Positions 8,582-16,780 of a DNA stretch of 64,000 bases are shown here, in pieces. Below the pieces are notes generated by a model. That model worked only from the letters and a program-made list of their open reading frames with translations, was not told the DNA's origin and searched no databases. The position numbers and the translations under genes are program-made. The DNA comes from Robiginitalea aurantiaca (lineage in GTDB: Bacteria > Bacteroidota > Bacteroidia > Flavobacteriales > Flavobacteriaceae), in assembly GCF_030380815.1 (NCBI RefSeq), contig NZ_JAUDUY010000002.1, forward strand, positions 124,001 to 188,000. The letters run 5' to 3'. How positions within the stretch are numbered: the first letter of the stretch is position 1; the number at the start of each line of letters is the position of its first letter.

Positions 8582-9840
8582 TGAGCAAAGTATTCCTAAT
8601 TGCCGCCTTGTTATTCGGCTCCTTTTTTATCTCAACCACAGAGTATCCATACGACGGGTACGAACGCACGGGGATCAGGCGCCTGAAATGGGTTGAGGAC
8701 GTGCAGAGTGGTAAAATAAAATCAAACCGCCTGCGCCCGGGAGCTTTTTATCCCCTGAGTTCCATTGCCTTAAACCTCGATAACCGGAAGGTAACCCTGA
8801 CCGCCGATGGAATTCCGGAGACAGACCCCGGACTGCAATCCCGGGTGGATGGTCTTTTCAGAGGTCTGAACACGAATTATTCCATGACCCTGCTCGACAT
8901 GTCTCCAGGCAAACCCATACGATATGCAGAGCACCGGCCGGCCGCCCAGTACCAGCCCGGAAGTGTCGGGAAACTGGTCGTTTTATCCGCCTTTTTTACC
9001 GGGTTAAAGCATGTCTACCCCGGGGATTTTGACAAGCGAATCGAACTGTTGAAAACCAAACAAATCAGGGCGGGGAAATGGGCCTTGTCGGATCACCACA
9101 CCGTCCCGGTATACAACCTTGAAACAGGAGAACAGGTCAAACGCAAGGTTCGGGAAACTGATGTTTTCTCCCTATTTGAATGGGTAGACCATATGGTTTC
9201 GGTCAGCAATAACGGTGCGGCAAGCGTCGTCTGGCGCGAAGCCCTGTTGATGCATATATTCAAGGATAAATACCCTTCGCTCACCTTCGAGGAGTCAGAA
9301 GCGTATTTCAAAAGCCAGCCCAAGTCAGAACTCTCTGAATATGCAATTACCACCGTAAACCAGCCGTTGAGGGACCTGGGGATTAGCGAGGACGAGTGGC
9401 GACTCGGAAAATTCTTTACAAGTGGGGCTGGAAGCTATATTCCGGGACGCGGCGGAAGTATTGGCACCCCGATCGGGCTGATGAAATACGTCATGGCCCT
9501 TGAAGAAGGAAAGATCGTAGATGCGGAAAGCAGCCTGGAAATGAAGCGCCTACTCTACCTTACGGATCGTAGGATTCGCTATGCGTACTCCCACAGGCTG
9601 GACAGTGCAGCGGTCTATTTTAAATCAGGAAGTTTCTACAGCTGTGACCGTAAAAAGAACCCGAACTGTGGGGATTACCAGGGTAATGTTTACAACTATA
9701 TGAATTCCGTGGCCATTATTGAACACCCGGACGGGACGCGATACGCGGTATGTCTGATGTCCAATGTCCTGAATAAGAATTCCGCCAATGACCATTTGGC
9801 CCTGGCAGACAAGGTTGATGATTTGGTCCGCGGGAAATAA
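8581..9840 (+). CDS. Exported class A beta-lactamase-like serine hydrolase
   Basis: 419 residues with an N-terminal signal (MSKVFLIAALLFGSFFIS). The serine penicillin-recognising motifs are visible: S128-V-G-K131, S209-N-N and K348-S-G. It belongs to the beta-lactamase2 group (PF13354) but is far longer than a true class A enzyme (~290), with a ~70-residue N-terminal extension and a helical insert around 215-300. I do not see a clear Glu166 omega-loop motif, so a peptidoglycan- or ester-directed hydrolase is as likely as beta-lactam resistance. It overlaps the dikinase-like gene by one base and ends 9 bp from a convergent transporter gene. Confidence 0.8.
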   Translation: MSKVFLIAALLFGSFFISTTEYPYDGYERTGIRRLKWVEDVQSGKIKSNRLRPGAFYPLSSIALNLDNRKVTLTADGIPETDPGLQSRVDGLFRGLNTNYSMTLLDMSPGKPIRYAEHRPAAQYQPGSVGKLVVLSAFFTGLKHVYPGDFDKRIELLKTKQIRAGKWALSDHHTVPVYNLETGEQVKRKVRETDVFSLFEWVDHMVSVSNNGAASVVWREALLMHIFKDKYPSLTFEESEAYFKSQPKSELSEYAITTVNQPLRDLGISEDEWRLGKFFTSGAGSYIPGRGGSIGTPIGLMKYVMALEEGKIVDAESSLEMKRLLYLTDRRIRYAYSHRLDSAAVYFKSGSFYSCDRKKNPNCGDYQGNVYNYMNSVAIIEHPDGTRYAVCLMSNVLNKNSANDHLALADKVDDLVRGK

Positions 9841-9849
9841 GGAGGTGAA

Positions 9850-12669
9850 CTATTTTTTCAGCACCTGTGCAGCCTGCCGGCGCAGACTTTCCACCGGACT
9901 CTTTAAAAGGGGTTCGATTAGCGTATCGTATTGCTGAGTATCCATCTGGGCTATGAGAAAAAGCACTGCATGCCTGATCTTCAAATCACGGCGCGAAAGC
10001 AGGCTTTCAAAACACTCCCGTTCACTTATGGACGGGAGTTTCAGTTTCTGCAACACTTCCTCCGAGTAGACACTGCCCTGACCGAGACTATCGATGATGG
10101 GAACTAAAACATGCCGAAGCCTGGAATCGAGGATGCTGTCGATAAATTCAATGGCATTGGCGCGTTGCTGTTCGTCCCCGTCAATGGAAAGCTTCAGGAT
10201 GGGATCGATATCCGCTTCGTGATACCGAACCCCTAGCAGATTAAAGATGCGTTCCAGGTGGGCGTCCACGCGATGTTGCAGTATAACAATCAACCCTTCC
10301 CGGGCCTCCCGGATATTTCCTGATTTCTCCGTCTCTGGATCCTTATCGTGCTCCGATACCTGGGAATGCAGAAACGTCAAGAGGTTTTCAAACACCTGGC
10401 ATTCCTCCAAAATTTTACCGGCAATCAGGTCATGGTCTATCTTGAGCTGAGGGGATTCGACCTTCATGGATTTCAAGGATTGGATCGCTTTAACAGATAC
10501 CCCATATTCCGCAGAATCGATTAGTTCAATAAGGGCCGAGACTGCCTTTTCAGAGCCCAGTGCCCGGAGCACATCAGGAATAAACAGTGCATCCCGTAAA
10601 TCGATTTCCAGGTTATCCACCACTTGCTTCAATAGGGGTATGATCCCTTGTCCATAACCTTTGAGGCATCTGATCACGGCGCCGCGCAATTCTTTTTTAT
10701 GAAGGTTGGATGCAATTAAGGGGATATACGAAGCATCCTGAATTTGGGACATGCTATCCAGGGCTGCCTCCAGTATTTCAGGATCGCTTTCTTCCAGCAT
10801 TTCACGCACCAACCCATAACGGGACTCCAGCCTGGTATGGCCTATCACCTCCAGAGCTGCGATGACGTCAAACTTCCTTTCTGAATTCCACGGTGCCTTC
10901 CCGGCCCGCTCCATAAGGCTGTCCACACGTTCATCCAATTTCAGTAATTCTTTCAGGTGCGGGTCCGTATGGACTTCACGGGCCACTGCAAGAAGGGTAA
11001 GTGCATGGATATTGGTGCGGTTGCTATGTGCTTCAAAGTCATGGATTTCCTCCCGGTGCAAGTCGTGGTCTTTATGCAAAAAATACCGAAGTGCGTGGAT
11101 GACTACTTCATCAGAGGGATCATTGAGCATTTGTTCCATTTCTTCCCTGATGTCCTCCGAATCCAGATAGTATAAATTCCGGATGGCCAGGGCGCGAACG
11201 TGTTCATTAGGATGGTCCAGCAAGTTGCGAATGGCGCTGAAATAGTGCTCATCCGGGCTATTCAGGATTTCCTCCAGCATAAAAAGCACCTGCGATCCCT
11301 TACCTGAATTCAGGACCCTTTCCACTGTCTTATAGACAGATGCATCATGTACATCGAAATGGTGAGCCACATGCTTTTTTGCCCTGGGGTGCTCCTTAAG
11401 CAGCAAATCCCTGAAGGACTTCTGGTAGGCCTTGAAAAGACGGGAAATCAGAAAAATCCAAATCCCAATCAGCCCTATATTAATATAGCTTATATAGAGG
11501 CTCGGAATATCCATCCCGTTGACGAGAAAAATCAGAATAACCCCTGCAAGCCCGGTGGCAATGCTGTCAACTACAATATCGATAAACGGTTTGGCGTGCT
11601 TTCGGACCTCTATGGAAACGGGGATGTAAACGAGTTCAGAGGAGGCCTTATTCAGCGATTGCTTGAGACTTCCCTCCACGATCTTTATCAGCACCACCAC
11701 CCATAATTCCGGGATTATCAGGAGCAAGACAGAACCCAGCAGGATGCCGGAAGGCATAAACACCAGTGCCTTTCCAATCCCGAAATACTTTAATATCCGC
11801 TTGGAAAGGAACAACTGTACAAGGAGGGAAACCACGCTGAGGGTAGAAAACCAGAATCCGAAGAAGGCGGTTAAGTCTTCAGTATTCGTGATTTTTTCAG
11901 CTGCAAAATGACTGTACTGGTAATCCACCATTTTTGCCACAATTACGCTGACTCCCACTGTTAGGGTAATGAGGGACAGCAAGTGGCTGCGGCGAATCAT
12001 CGACAATGGGTTTTCCTCCGATTTTTCCTTTATCGGCTTTTCAACGTGACTTTTATCGACGTATGTTTTCCAGAGATACGAGCTGATTGGGATACAAATA
12101 AGGATCAGCACCGCCGCCACCAGTAAAAGGTTCTCAGAGCTGATCACCTCGGACAGCAAAGAGGTCAGGTAACCGCCGAAAATACCGCCGGCTATAGCCC
12201 CGGACCCAATGAACCCGAAGAGGCGCTTTGCCTCACGAACATTGAAAACGAGGTTTGCCAGGATCCAAAATTGTGACGTAGTCAGAAGGCCATAAATGGC
12301 TACAAACAGATAGGGTGCATAGAGCCAGCCCGTTGTGGAGGGATGAAAATGCAATAAAAAGCAAAAAAGTCCGAAGAGTAAGGCACATAAGATGAGGGTG
12401 CCATAAATCACTCTGTTCAGGGGAAAGATCCAGAGTATTTTATCGTAAAAAAACGAGAACAGGACCGCAAATACCGCTGTGAGAAGGTATGCGGTAGGAA
12501 GGGCTTCAGAAGAAAGGGCCGTGAGGAATATGGAATTGATAGTCGGTTTGACAATCAACAGGGTTGTAATCAGGATAAAAACATAGAGCTGCAGAAGCAG
12601 GGCCCTACGCATCTCGGTGGGCTTGATGTCAAACAAGTTGCTAATCAGGCTGGGGATTCCCTGCATCAA
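9850..12669 (-). CDS. ATP/ADP-translocase-type (TLC) membrane transporter fused to HEAT repeats
   Basis: 939 residues. The N-terminal half (to about residue 425) has around 12 hydrophobic segments and resembles the nucleotide transporter (Npt/TLC) family; FWILANLVFNVREAKRLFGF followed by the IGSGAIAGGIFGG Gly-rich motif is the family hallmark. The C-terminal half (about 440-939) is a run of HEAT-like helical repeats (for example HPNEHVRALAIRNL, DPSDEVVIHALRYF, ESLRRQAAQVLKK). Such fusions occur in Bacteroidota; their cargo is unknown. The gene is 9 nt downstream of a second beta-lactamase-like gene on the same strand and converges with the dikinase-like operon. Transport of ATP itself is not shown by the sequence. 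Confidence 0.8.
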   Translation of the reverse strand: MMQGIPSLISNLFDIKPTEMRRALLLQLYVFILITTLLIVKPTINSIFLTALSSEALPTAYLLTAVFAVLFSFFYDKILWIFPLNRVIYGTLILCALLFGLFCFLLHFHPSTTGWLYAPYLFVAIYGLLTTSQFWILANLVFNVREAKRLFGFIGSGAIAGGIFGGYLTSLLSEVISSENLLLVAAVLILICIPISSYLWKTYVDKSHVEKPIKEKSEENPLSMIRRSHLLSLITLTVGVSVIVAKMVDYQYSHFAAEKITNTEDLTAFFGFWFSTLSVVSLLVQLFLSKRILKYFGIGKALVFMPSGILLGSVLLLIIPELWVVVLIKIVEGSLKQSLNKASSELVYIPVSIEVRKHAKPFIDIVVDSIATGLAGVILIFLVNGMDIPSLYISYINIGLIGIWIFLISRLFKAYQKSFRDLLLKEHPRAKKHVAHHFDVHDASVYKTVERVLNSGKGSQVLFMLEEILNSPDEHYFSAIRNLLDHPNEHVRALAIRNLYYLDSEDIREEMEQMLNDPSDEVVIHALRYFLHKDHDLHREEIHDFEAHSNRTNIHALTLLAVAREVHTDPHLKELLKLDERVDSLMERAGKAPWNSERKFDVIAALEVIGHTRLESRYGLVREMLEESDPEILEAALDSMSQIQDASYIPLIASNLHKKELRGAVIRCLKGYGQGIIPLLKQVVDNLEIDLRDALFIPDVLRALGSEKAVSALIELIDSAEYGVSVKAIQSLKSMKVESPQLKIDHDLIAGKILEECQVFENLLTFLHSQVSEHDKDPETEKSGNIREAREGLIVILQHRVDAHLERIFNLLGVRYHEADIDPILKLSIDGDEQQRANAIEFIDSILDSRLRHVLVPIIDSLGQGSVYSEEVLQKLKLPSISERECFESLLSRRDLKIRHAVLFLIAQMDTQQYDTLIEPLLKSPVESLRRQAAQVLKK

Positions 12670-12678
12670 ATAGGTTTT

Positions 12679-13659
12679 TTAAAGCTTGAGGACCTTTTCA
12701 ACGGGTCTGACAAGACTGCGGACAATTTGTTCGCCTCCGGGGTCTTCCGTAAGGGCTACCAAAATATACTTCCTGTCGGTGTCCCAGACCAGGATGGAAT
12801 CCGAATGCCAGGACTTCCAGGAGCCTGATTTGCGATACAGTTCTGCTTCGGGTGCAATTTGGCCCAGGATGTGTACGAACTTGTGCTTAAGCGCGGGATC
12901 TTTCATAACCTCCAGCATATCGGCAGATCTATCATAACTCACCAGTTTTCCATATGCCAACCGGTAATAAAACCTGCTTGCCTGAAATACATTCGCCGCA
13001 TGGCTCAGGTTCTTCATGGGCTCCCTATTGGTCTTTCCGCTTCGGGAGTACATTTTACCTACCCAGAGCCCACCACCCTCGGATTCCTCGTAAAACTGGT
13101 TCTCAGGATCCCGCAGGACACTTTCGATTTTCTCATACCCCAATAGATCGATAATACGGGAGGTAGCCGAGTTATTGGAATACCGAATCATCTGGTTCAT
13201 GTCCTCCCTCAGGGCATTGGTCTCTTCCACTTCCCCCTTGTAGATCGCATCTTCCACAGCCAGCAAAACCGCAATTTTGGGCAAGCTTGCCGCATACATC
13301 ATTTCCTTCCCGTTGATACTGGCATACCTCGGGTTTTTCCAGTCCGTCAAATCGACCAGGCCCAGACAGAGTTTCCTGCTGGAAATCAGCCGTGCAAAAA
13401 CGGGGTTCCCGAGCAGTTGCTTGTTGAGTCTGGTTTGCAAATCCCTGTTTCGACAGGACTCCAGGGGCTTGAAGGCGCTATCGGCAATTTTAATTGGAAG
13501 CTCCGGCATCTGAAGCGCTTCAACTCCAAAGGCCACCTGAGGATTTTCCCCAACCCCAGCCTCCACGTCCATAGCAACCCCGGAATACTCCTCATTGGGG
13601 AGGGTTTCTACAGGATTCGAAAACAGCAGATAAACGATCAATAGGATCGATACTCTCAT
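12679..13659 (-). CDS. Second exported class A beta-lactamase-like protein
   Basis: 326 residues with an N-terminal hydrophobic signal (MRVSILLIVYLLFSNP). Motifs: S125-L-P-K128, S161-N-N and K277-S-G, placing it in the beta-lactamase2 group. It shares the catalytic layout with the gene at 8581 but little sequence beyond the motifs, so it is not a recent duplicate. It lies directly upstream of the TLC-HEAT transporter gene (9-nt gap) and is probably the first gene of that operon. A Glu166-type residue is not obvious; the sequence EESEGGGLWV around 191-200 occupies roughly the right place. Confidence 0.8.
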   Translation of the reverse strand: MRVSILLIVYLLFSNPVETLPNEEYSGVAMDVEAGVGENPQVAFGVEALQMPELPIKIADSAFKPLESCRNRDLQTRLNKQLLGNPVFARLISSRKLCLGLVDLTDWKNPRYASINGKEMMYAASLPKIAVLLAVEDAIYKGEVEETNALREDMNQMIRYSNNSATSRIIDLLGYEKIESVLRDPENQFYEESEGGGLWVGKMYSRSGKTNREPMKNLSHAANVFQASRFYYRLAYGKLVSYDRSADMLEVMKDPALKHKFVHILGQIAPEAELYRKSGSWKSWHSDSILVWDTDRKYILVALTEDPGGEQIVRSLVRPVEKVLKL

Positions 13660-13800
13660 ACCTCTGAATTAAATGGGTCCACGGGCTCAAAAGATACGTC
13701 ACAGCAAACTGGCTGGGCGTATGCCGACTCCACTAGCCCTGAGGGCTTATGGCTTGGAAGATACTCTATGTCTGGAAATTCCACAAGGGCAGGTATGGGG

Positions 13801-14604
13801 TCAAAACCGATCTCCCATGGCGATATCCCCAAGATCACCCAGGATACTTCCCTCCCCTTTTTGTTTTCCTCCCCCTTTTGGCGCCGCTGCCCAAACGCGC
13901 TCCGCGAGTCGGCTAAAGGGAAGGGACTGAATATAGACAATGCCCGGGCCTCTGAGGGTGGCAAAAAATATACCTTCACCCCCAAAGAGTGTGTTGCGGA
14001 TTCCCCCTATGAATTCAATGTCGTAGTCCACCGTCTGCGTGAACCCGACCAAACACCCGGTATCGACCCGAAGCAATTCACCCTGGGCAAGTTCTTTCCG
14101 GGCCATGGTCCCGCCGGCATGGATAAAGGCCATCCCATCACCTTCCAGGCGCTGCATAATAAAGCCTTCTCCTCCAAAAAAACCGCGGCCCAGACGTTTT
14201 GAAAACTCAATGCCCACATGAACGCCACGAGCTGCGCATAGAAAGGCATCCTTCTGACAGATAAAGCTTCCGCCTTTCTCCGAAAGGTCTATGGGTAGAA
14301 TTTTACCCGGATAAGGGGAGGCGAAACTCACGGATTGTTTTCCCTGTCCGGTATTATAAAATGCGGTTAAAAACAAGCTTTCCCCGGTAAGGATTCGCTT
14401 ACCTGCAGAAAGGATCTTATCCAAGATACCACCCTGCTTTTCCCTGTGGGATCCGTCTCCGAAAATCGTTTCCATCTTTATATGCTCTTCACCCATCATG
14501 AATCCACCGGCCTCTGCGATTACAGCCTCCATGGGGTCGAGCTCAATGGAAACATATTGCATTTCTTCCCCAAATATTTCGTAGTCGATTTCGTGTGCGT
14601 TCAT
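13801..14604 (-). CDS. AIM24 / TIGR00266 family protein
   Basis: 267 residues, no signal peptide, dominated by Gly-rich beta strands (EAVIAEAGGFMMGEE, FIHAGGTMARKEL, GCLVGFTQTVDYDI). This is the bacterial TIGR00266/AIM24 family, a trimeric beta-roll protein of unknown molecular function whose mitochondrial relative supports inner-membrane organisation. The C-terminal AAPKGGGKQKGEGSILGDL tail is a common feature. It is monocistronic: 141 bp separate it from the beta-lactamase-like gene downstream. Confidence 0.85.
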   Translation of the reverse strand: MNAHEIDYEIFGEEMQYVSIELDPMEAVIAEAGGFMMGEEHIKMETIFGDGSHREKQGGILDKILSAGKRILTGESLFLTAFYNTGQGKQSVSFASPYPGKILPIDLSEKGGSFICQKDAFLCAARGVHVGIEFSKRLGRGFFGGEGFIMQRLEGDGMAFIHAGGTMARKELAQGELLRVDTGCLVGFTQTVDYDIEFIGGIRNTLFGGEGIFFATLRGPGIVYIQSLPFSRLAERVWAAAPKGGGKQKGEGSILGDLGDIAMGDRF

Positions 14605-14778
14605 AACTGTATAGTTTTTTATTGCGTTATTGATTCTGTTTGTCCGATGAAGTTGTTACTGAAGGGGGTGCCCCCCACCCCGTTACTAAAATTACGCGAT
14701 TACCCCGCAAAAACAGTTCAGAAGACTCCAAATAATAAGTAGCCATTTCCACAAAATGTTACATGCGAAGACAGCTTG

Positions 14779-15234
14779 TCATTTTCGCGCCTTCAGGGTC
14801 CATTCAAAATGAAACTCACTGACGACATCACCCGCCTGATCCCTTCCCACTGAGGTCATCCATATGGTATGCCCGTCGCCGGATTTCAATACCTGTTCGA
14901 GCGTTTCGGTAACCAGGTCACCCTGATCGCATCGGAAGGTGATGCGGCCTTTCGCCTTTTTACTGAAATTGGCCTTGTTATTTAGAACGAGCATCGAAAC
15001 ACCTTGGCCTGATTTGCGGATTTCCTCGCTCACCAGCGCTCCGGTAGTCAATTCAGCAGCCATACCCTGTACCGCCCAGAACATGGAATTAAACGGATTC
15101 TGATTTCGCCATCCGTACCGGACTGAACTAATGGCGTGCTTGTCCGTAAGCTCAACCAGACGCACGCCGCACCACCATGCAGACGGGAGTTTAAAGAATA
15201 AATATGTATTGAACTTTCGCGTAAATGAACTCAT
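14779..15234 (-). CDS. DUF4442 hotdog-fold (thioesterase-like) protein
   Basis: 151 residues from the ATG at 15234 (MSSFTRKFNTYLFFKLPSAW); an ATG 16 codons upstream exists but the added residues look non-coding. The NTYLFFKLPSAWW...NPFNSMFWAVQGMAAEL pattern is characteristic of DUF4442, a hotdog-fold family related to acyl-CoA thioesterases. No activity is established. It stands alone, divergent from the DUF4870 gene. Confidence 0.8.
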   Translation of the reverse strand: MSSFTRKFNTYLFFKLPSAWWCGVRLVELTDKHAISSVRYGWRNQNPFNSMFWAVQGMAAELTTGALVSEEIRKSGQGVSMLVLNNKANFSKKAKGRITFRCDQGDLVTETLEQVLKSGDGHTIWMTSVGRDQAGDVVSEFHFEWTLKARK

Positions 15235-15316
15235 ATTTTCCGAACTAATCTTCTTTAAAGGTAGCCAATCAGCCCCGCACATAATTGTTAATATTATGTT
15301 AATTTATAGTACTATG

Positions 15317-15350
15317 TTTTGCATAATACCTTCTTTTAGCTATATATTTG
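15317..15350 (+). promoter_or_regulatory. Bacteroidota-type promoter for the DUF4870 operon
   Basis: TTTTG at 15317-15321 (-33 element) is followed, after 21 nt, by a full-consensus -7 box TATATTTG at 15343-15350. Transcription would start near 15355, about 15 nt before the ATG at 15370. One of the best promoter matches in the window. Confidence 0.75.
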
Positions 15351-15369
15351 CATAAGAAACAACTAGGTC

Positions 15370-15852
15370 ATGGCAGAAACTATAACAAAACACGAGCGAA
15401 ACCTCTCCGCACTTATCCACGGAGCTACCCTCGGACGTTTCTTTTTTCCGCTCGGTCAATTCCTCTTTCCACTACTTTTCTGGTTGCCCAACCGAAAACA
15501 ATACGCCTTTGTGGATTATCACGGGAAACAGGCCTTAAACTTCCAGATAAGTATGACGCTTTACGCGTTGGTTATCGGAATGATTTCCTTTCCCTTTTTT
15601 CTTGGGCTCCTTCCCAATATTTTCGACGGGGGAATCATCGAATGGGCGCATGGGAACCACAGGGGACCCTTTCATTATGGATTCATGGATAATTTCTGGA
15701 ATTCACCCAGGTTCTGGTTGCCTTTGGGACTGACGGGATTTCTGGAGCTCGTGCTTTATGCCGTAAACATTATTTATACCATCCTGGCGACCCTGCGCAC
15801 CAATGAAGGAGCGTATTTCAAATACCCTTTGACCATACCTTTTATAAAATGA
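15370..15852 (+). CDS. DUF4870 small membrane protein
   Basis: 160 residues with three hydrophobic segments (about 20-45, 60-85 and 112-140). The motif FVDYHGKQALNFQISM is diagnostic of DUF4870/Tic20-like membrane proteins. Function is not established. The next gene starts within its stop codon (ATGA overlap), and a PadR/PspC set of a kind often found beside DUF4870 genes lies 600 bp downstream. Confidence 0.88.
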   Translation: MAETITKHERNLSALIHGATLGRFFFPLGQFLFPLLFWLPNRKQYAFVDYHGKQALNFQISMTLYALVIGMISFPFFLGLLPNIFDGGIIEWAHGNHRGPFHYGFMDNFWNSPRFWLPLGLTGFLELVLYAVNIIYTILATLRTNEGAYFKYPLTIPFIK

Positions 15853-16304
15853 TACTGAGATTCATCTATATAGCCTTTGGAATTTTACTGCTGGCCCCCT
15901 CAGGGGTCAAGGGACAGGTTTCCGAGGATTCAGATCTCTATAAAACAATAATGGAGCTGGACGCTTCCTATTTCGAAGCCTACAATTCATGCGATTTAGC
16001 GACCCAGGCGAGTCTATTGAGTGACGATCTTGAATTCTACCACGATCAGGGCGGACTGAGCACATCTAAATCCGATATTATAAACAGCATCGAGAAAAAT
16101 ATTTGCGGTAAGGTAACCCGGGAACTTATTGCGGAAAGTGTCGAAGTACACGAAATCAAGGGATTTGGTGCCGTTGAAATCGGATACCACAAATTTTATA
16201 ACAATCAGGAGCCCGACGCCCTGAGCAAACCCAGCCGGTTTGTATCGGTCTGGAAAAATACCGATGGTATTTGGAAAATGCATCGGGTTGTGAGTTTACA
16301 TTAA
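15849..16304 (+). CDS. Exported NTF2-like (DUF4440) protein
   Basis: 151 residues with a signal peptide (MILRFIYIAFGILLLAPSGVKGQ). The mature domain has the NTF2/SnoaL-like pattern of DUF4440: an N-terminal helix with LDASYFEAYNSCDLATQASLLSDD, and the terminal strand GIWKMHRVVSLH. Such proteins are small cone-shaped binding or isomerase-like folds; no catalytic residues can be claimed. It overlaps the DUF4870 gene by 4 nt, so the two are co-transcribed. Confidence 0.85.
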   Translation: MILRFIYIAFGILLLAPSGVKGQVSEDSDLYKTIMELDASYFEAYNSCDLATQASLLSDDLEFYHDQGGLSTSKSDIINSIEKNICGKVTRELIAESVEVHEIKGFGAVEIGYHKFYNNQEPDALSKPSRFVSVWKNTDGIWKMHRVVSLH

Positions 16305-16323
16305 AACAGGAAAGCAGTTTATT

Positions 16324-16356
16324 CATCAATTAAACATCAATCAGACATCAATCAAG
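16324..16356. repeat. Three tandem 11-bp repeats upstream of padR
   Basis: CATCAATTAAA (16324-16334), CATCAATCAGA (16335-16345) and CATCAATCAAG (16346-16356) are contiguous 11-bp repeats with core CATCAAT, each one helical turn apart. They lie 88-120 nt before the PadR start codon, downstream of the DUF4440 stop. A phased operator or part of the leader RNA are both possible. Confidence 0.7.
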
Positions 16357-16443
16357 CCATAAACAATTATGAAATCACAAAAAACGAACAGTTAACCCGG
16401 ATCCCGGTCTCATAAGAGCTGGGCATCAAAGAAGCGACAAATT

Positions 16444-16779
16444 ATGAACATAGAAAATACAAAAGCACAAATGCGCAAGGGGGTACTGGAGTACTGCATC
16501 TTGTCCATCCTCAGCGAGGAAGATAAGTATGCTTCTGAAATCCTGAATACCCTGAAGGACGCTAAAATGCTCGTTGTGGAGGGTACGATCTACCCTCTGC
16601 TGACCCGCCTTAAAAATGCCGGGTTGCTGAACTATCGCTGGGAAGAATCCAGCTCAGGACCACCCAGAAAATACTACGGCCTCACTGAGACCGGTAAGTT
16701 GTTTCTAAAAGAACTCAATACCACCTGGGATGAACTCCGATCGGCGGTTAATTTGGTCACCAACGCTAAAACGACGTAA
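16444..16779 (+). CDS. PadR-family transcriptional regulator
   Basis: 111 residues with the PadR winged helix: RKGVLEYCILSILSEEDKYASEIL, then VVEGTIYPLLTRLKNAGLL and the wing SSSGPPRKYYGLTETGK. PadR proteins are dimeric repressors that often sense envelope-active or phenolic compounds. The stop codon is 1 nt from the start of the PspC-domain gene, so both belong to one operon, an arrangement common in Bacteroidota. Autoregulation through the tandem repeats upstream is a reasonable inference. Confidence 0.92.
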   Translation: MNIENTKAQMRKGVLEYCILSILSEEDKYASEILNTLKDAKMLVVEGTIYPLLTRLKNAGLLNYRWEESSSGPPRKYYGLTETGKLFLKELNTTWDELRSAVNLVTNAKTT

Positions 16780-16780
16780 A

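Noticed and set aside
8581-9840. Reading the 8581 gene as a true class A beta-lactamase for drug resistance
   Set aside because: Motifs SxxK, SNN and KSG fit, but it is too long and no clear Glu166 loop is seen, so resistance cannot be claimed.
16730-16780. Extended start of the PspC-domain gene overlapping padR
   Set aside because: The extra residues are translated padR sequence in another frame; ATG at 16781 gives the family N-terminus.
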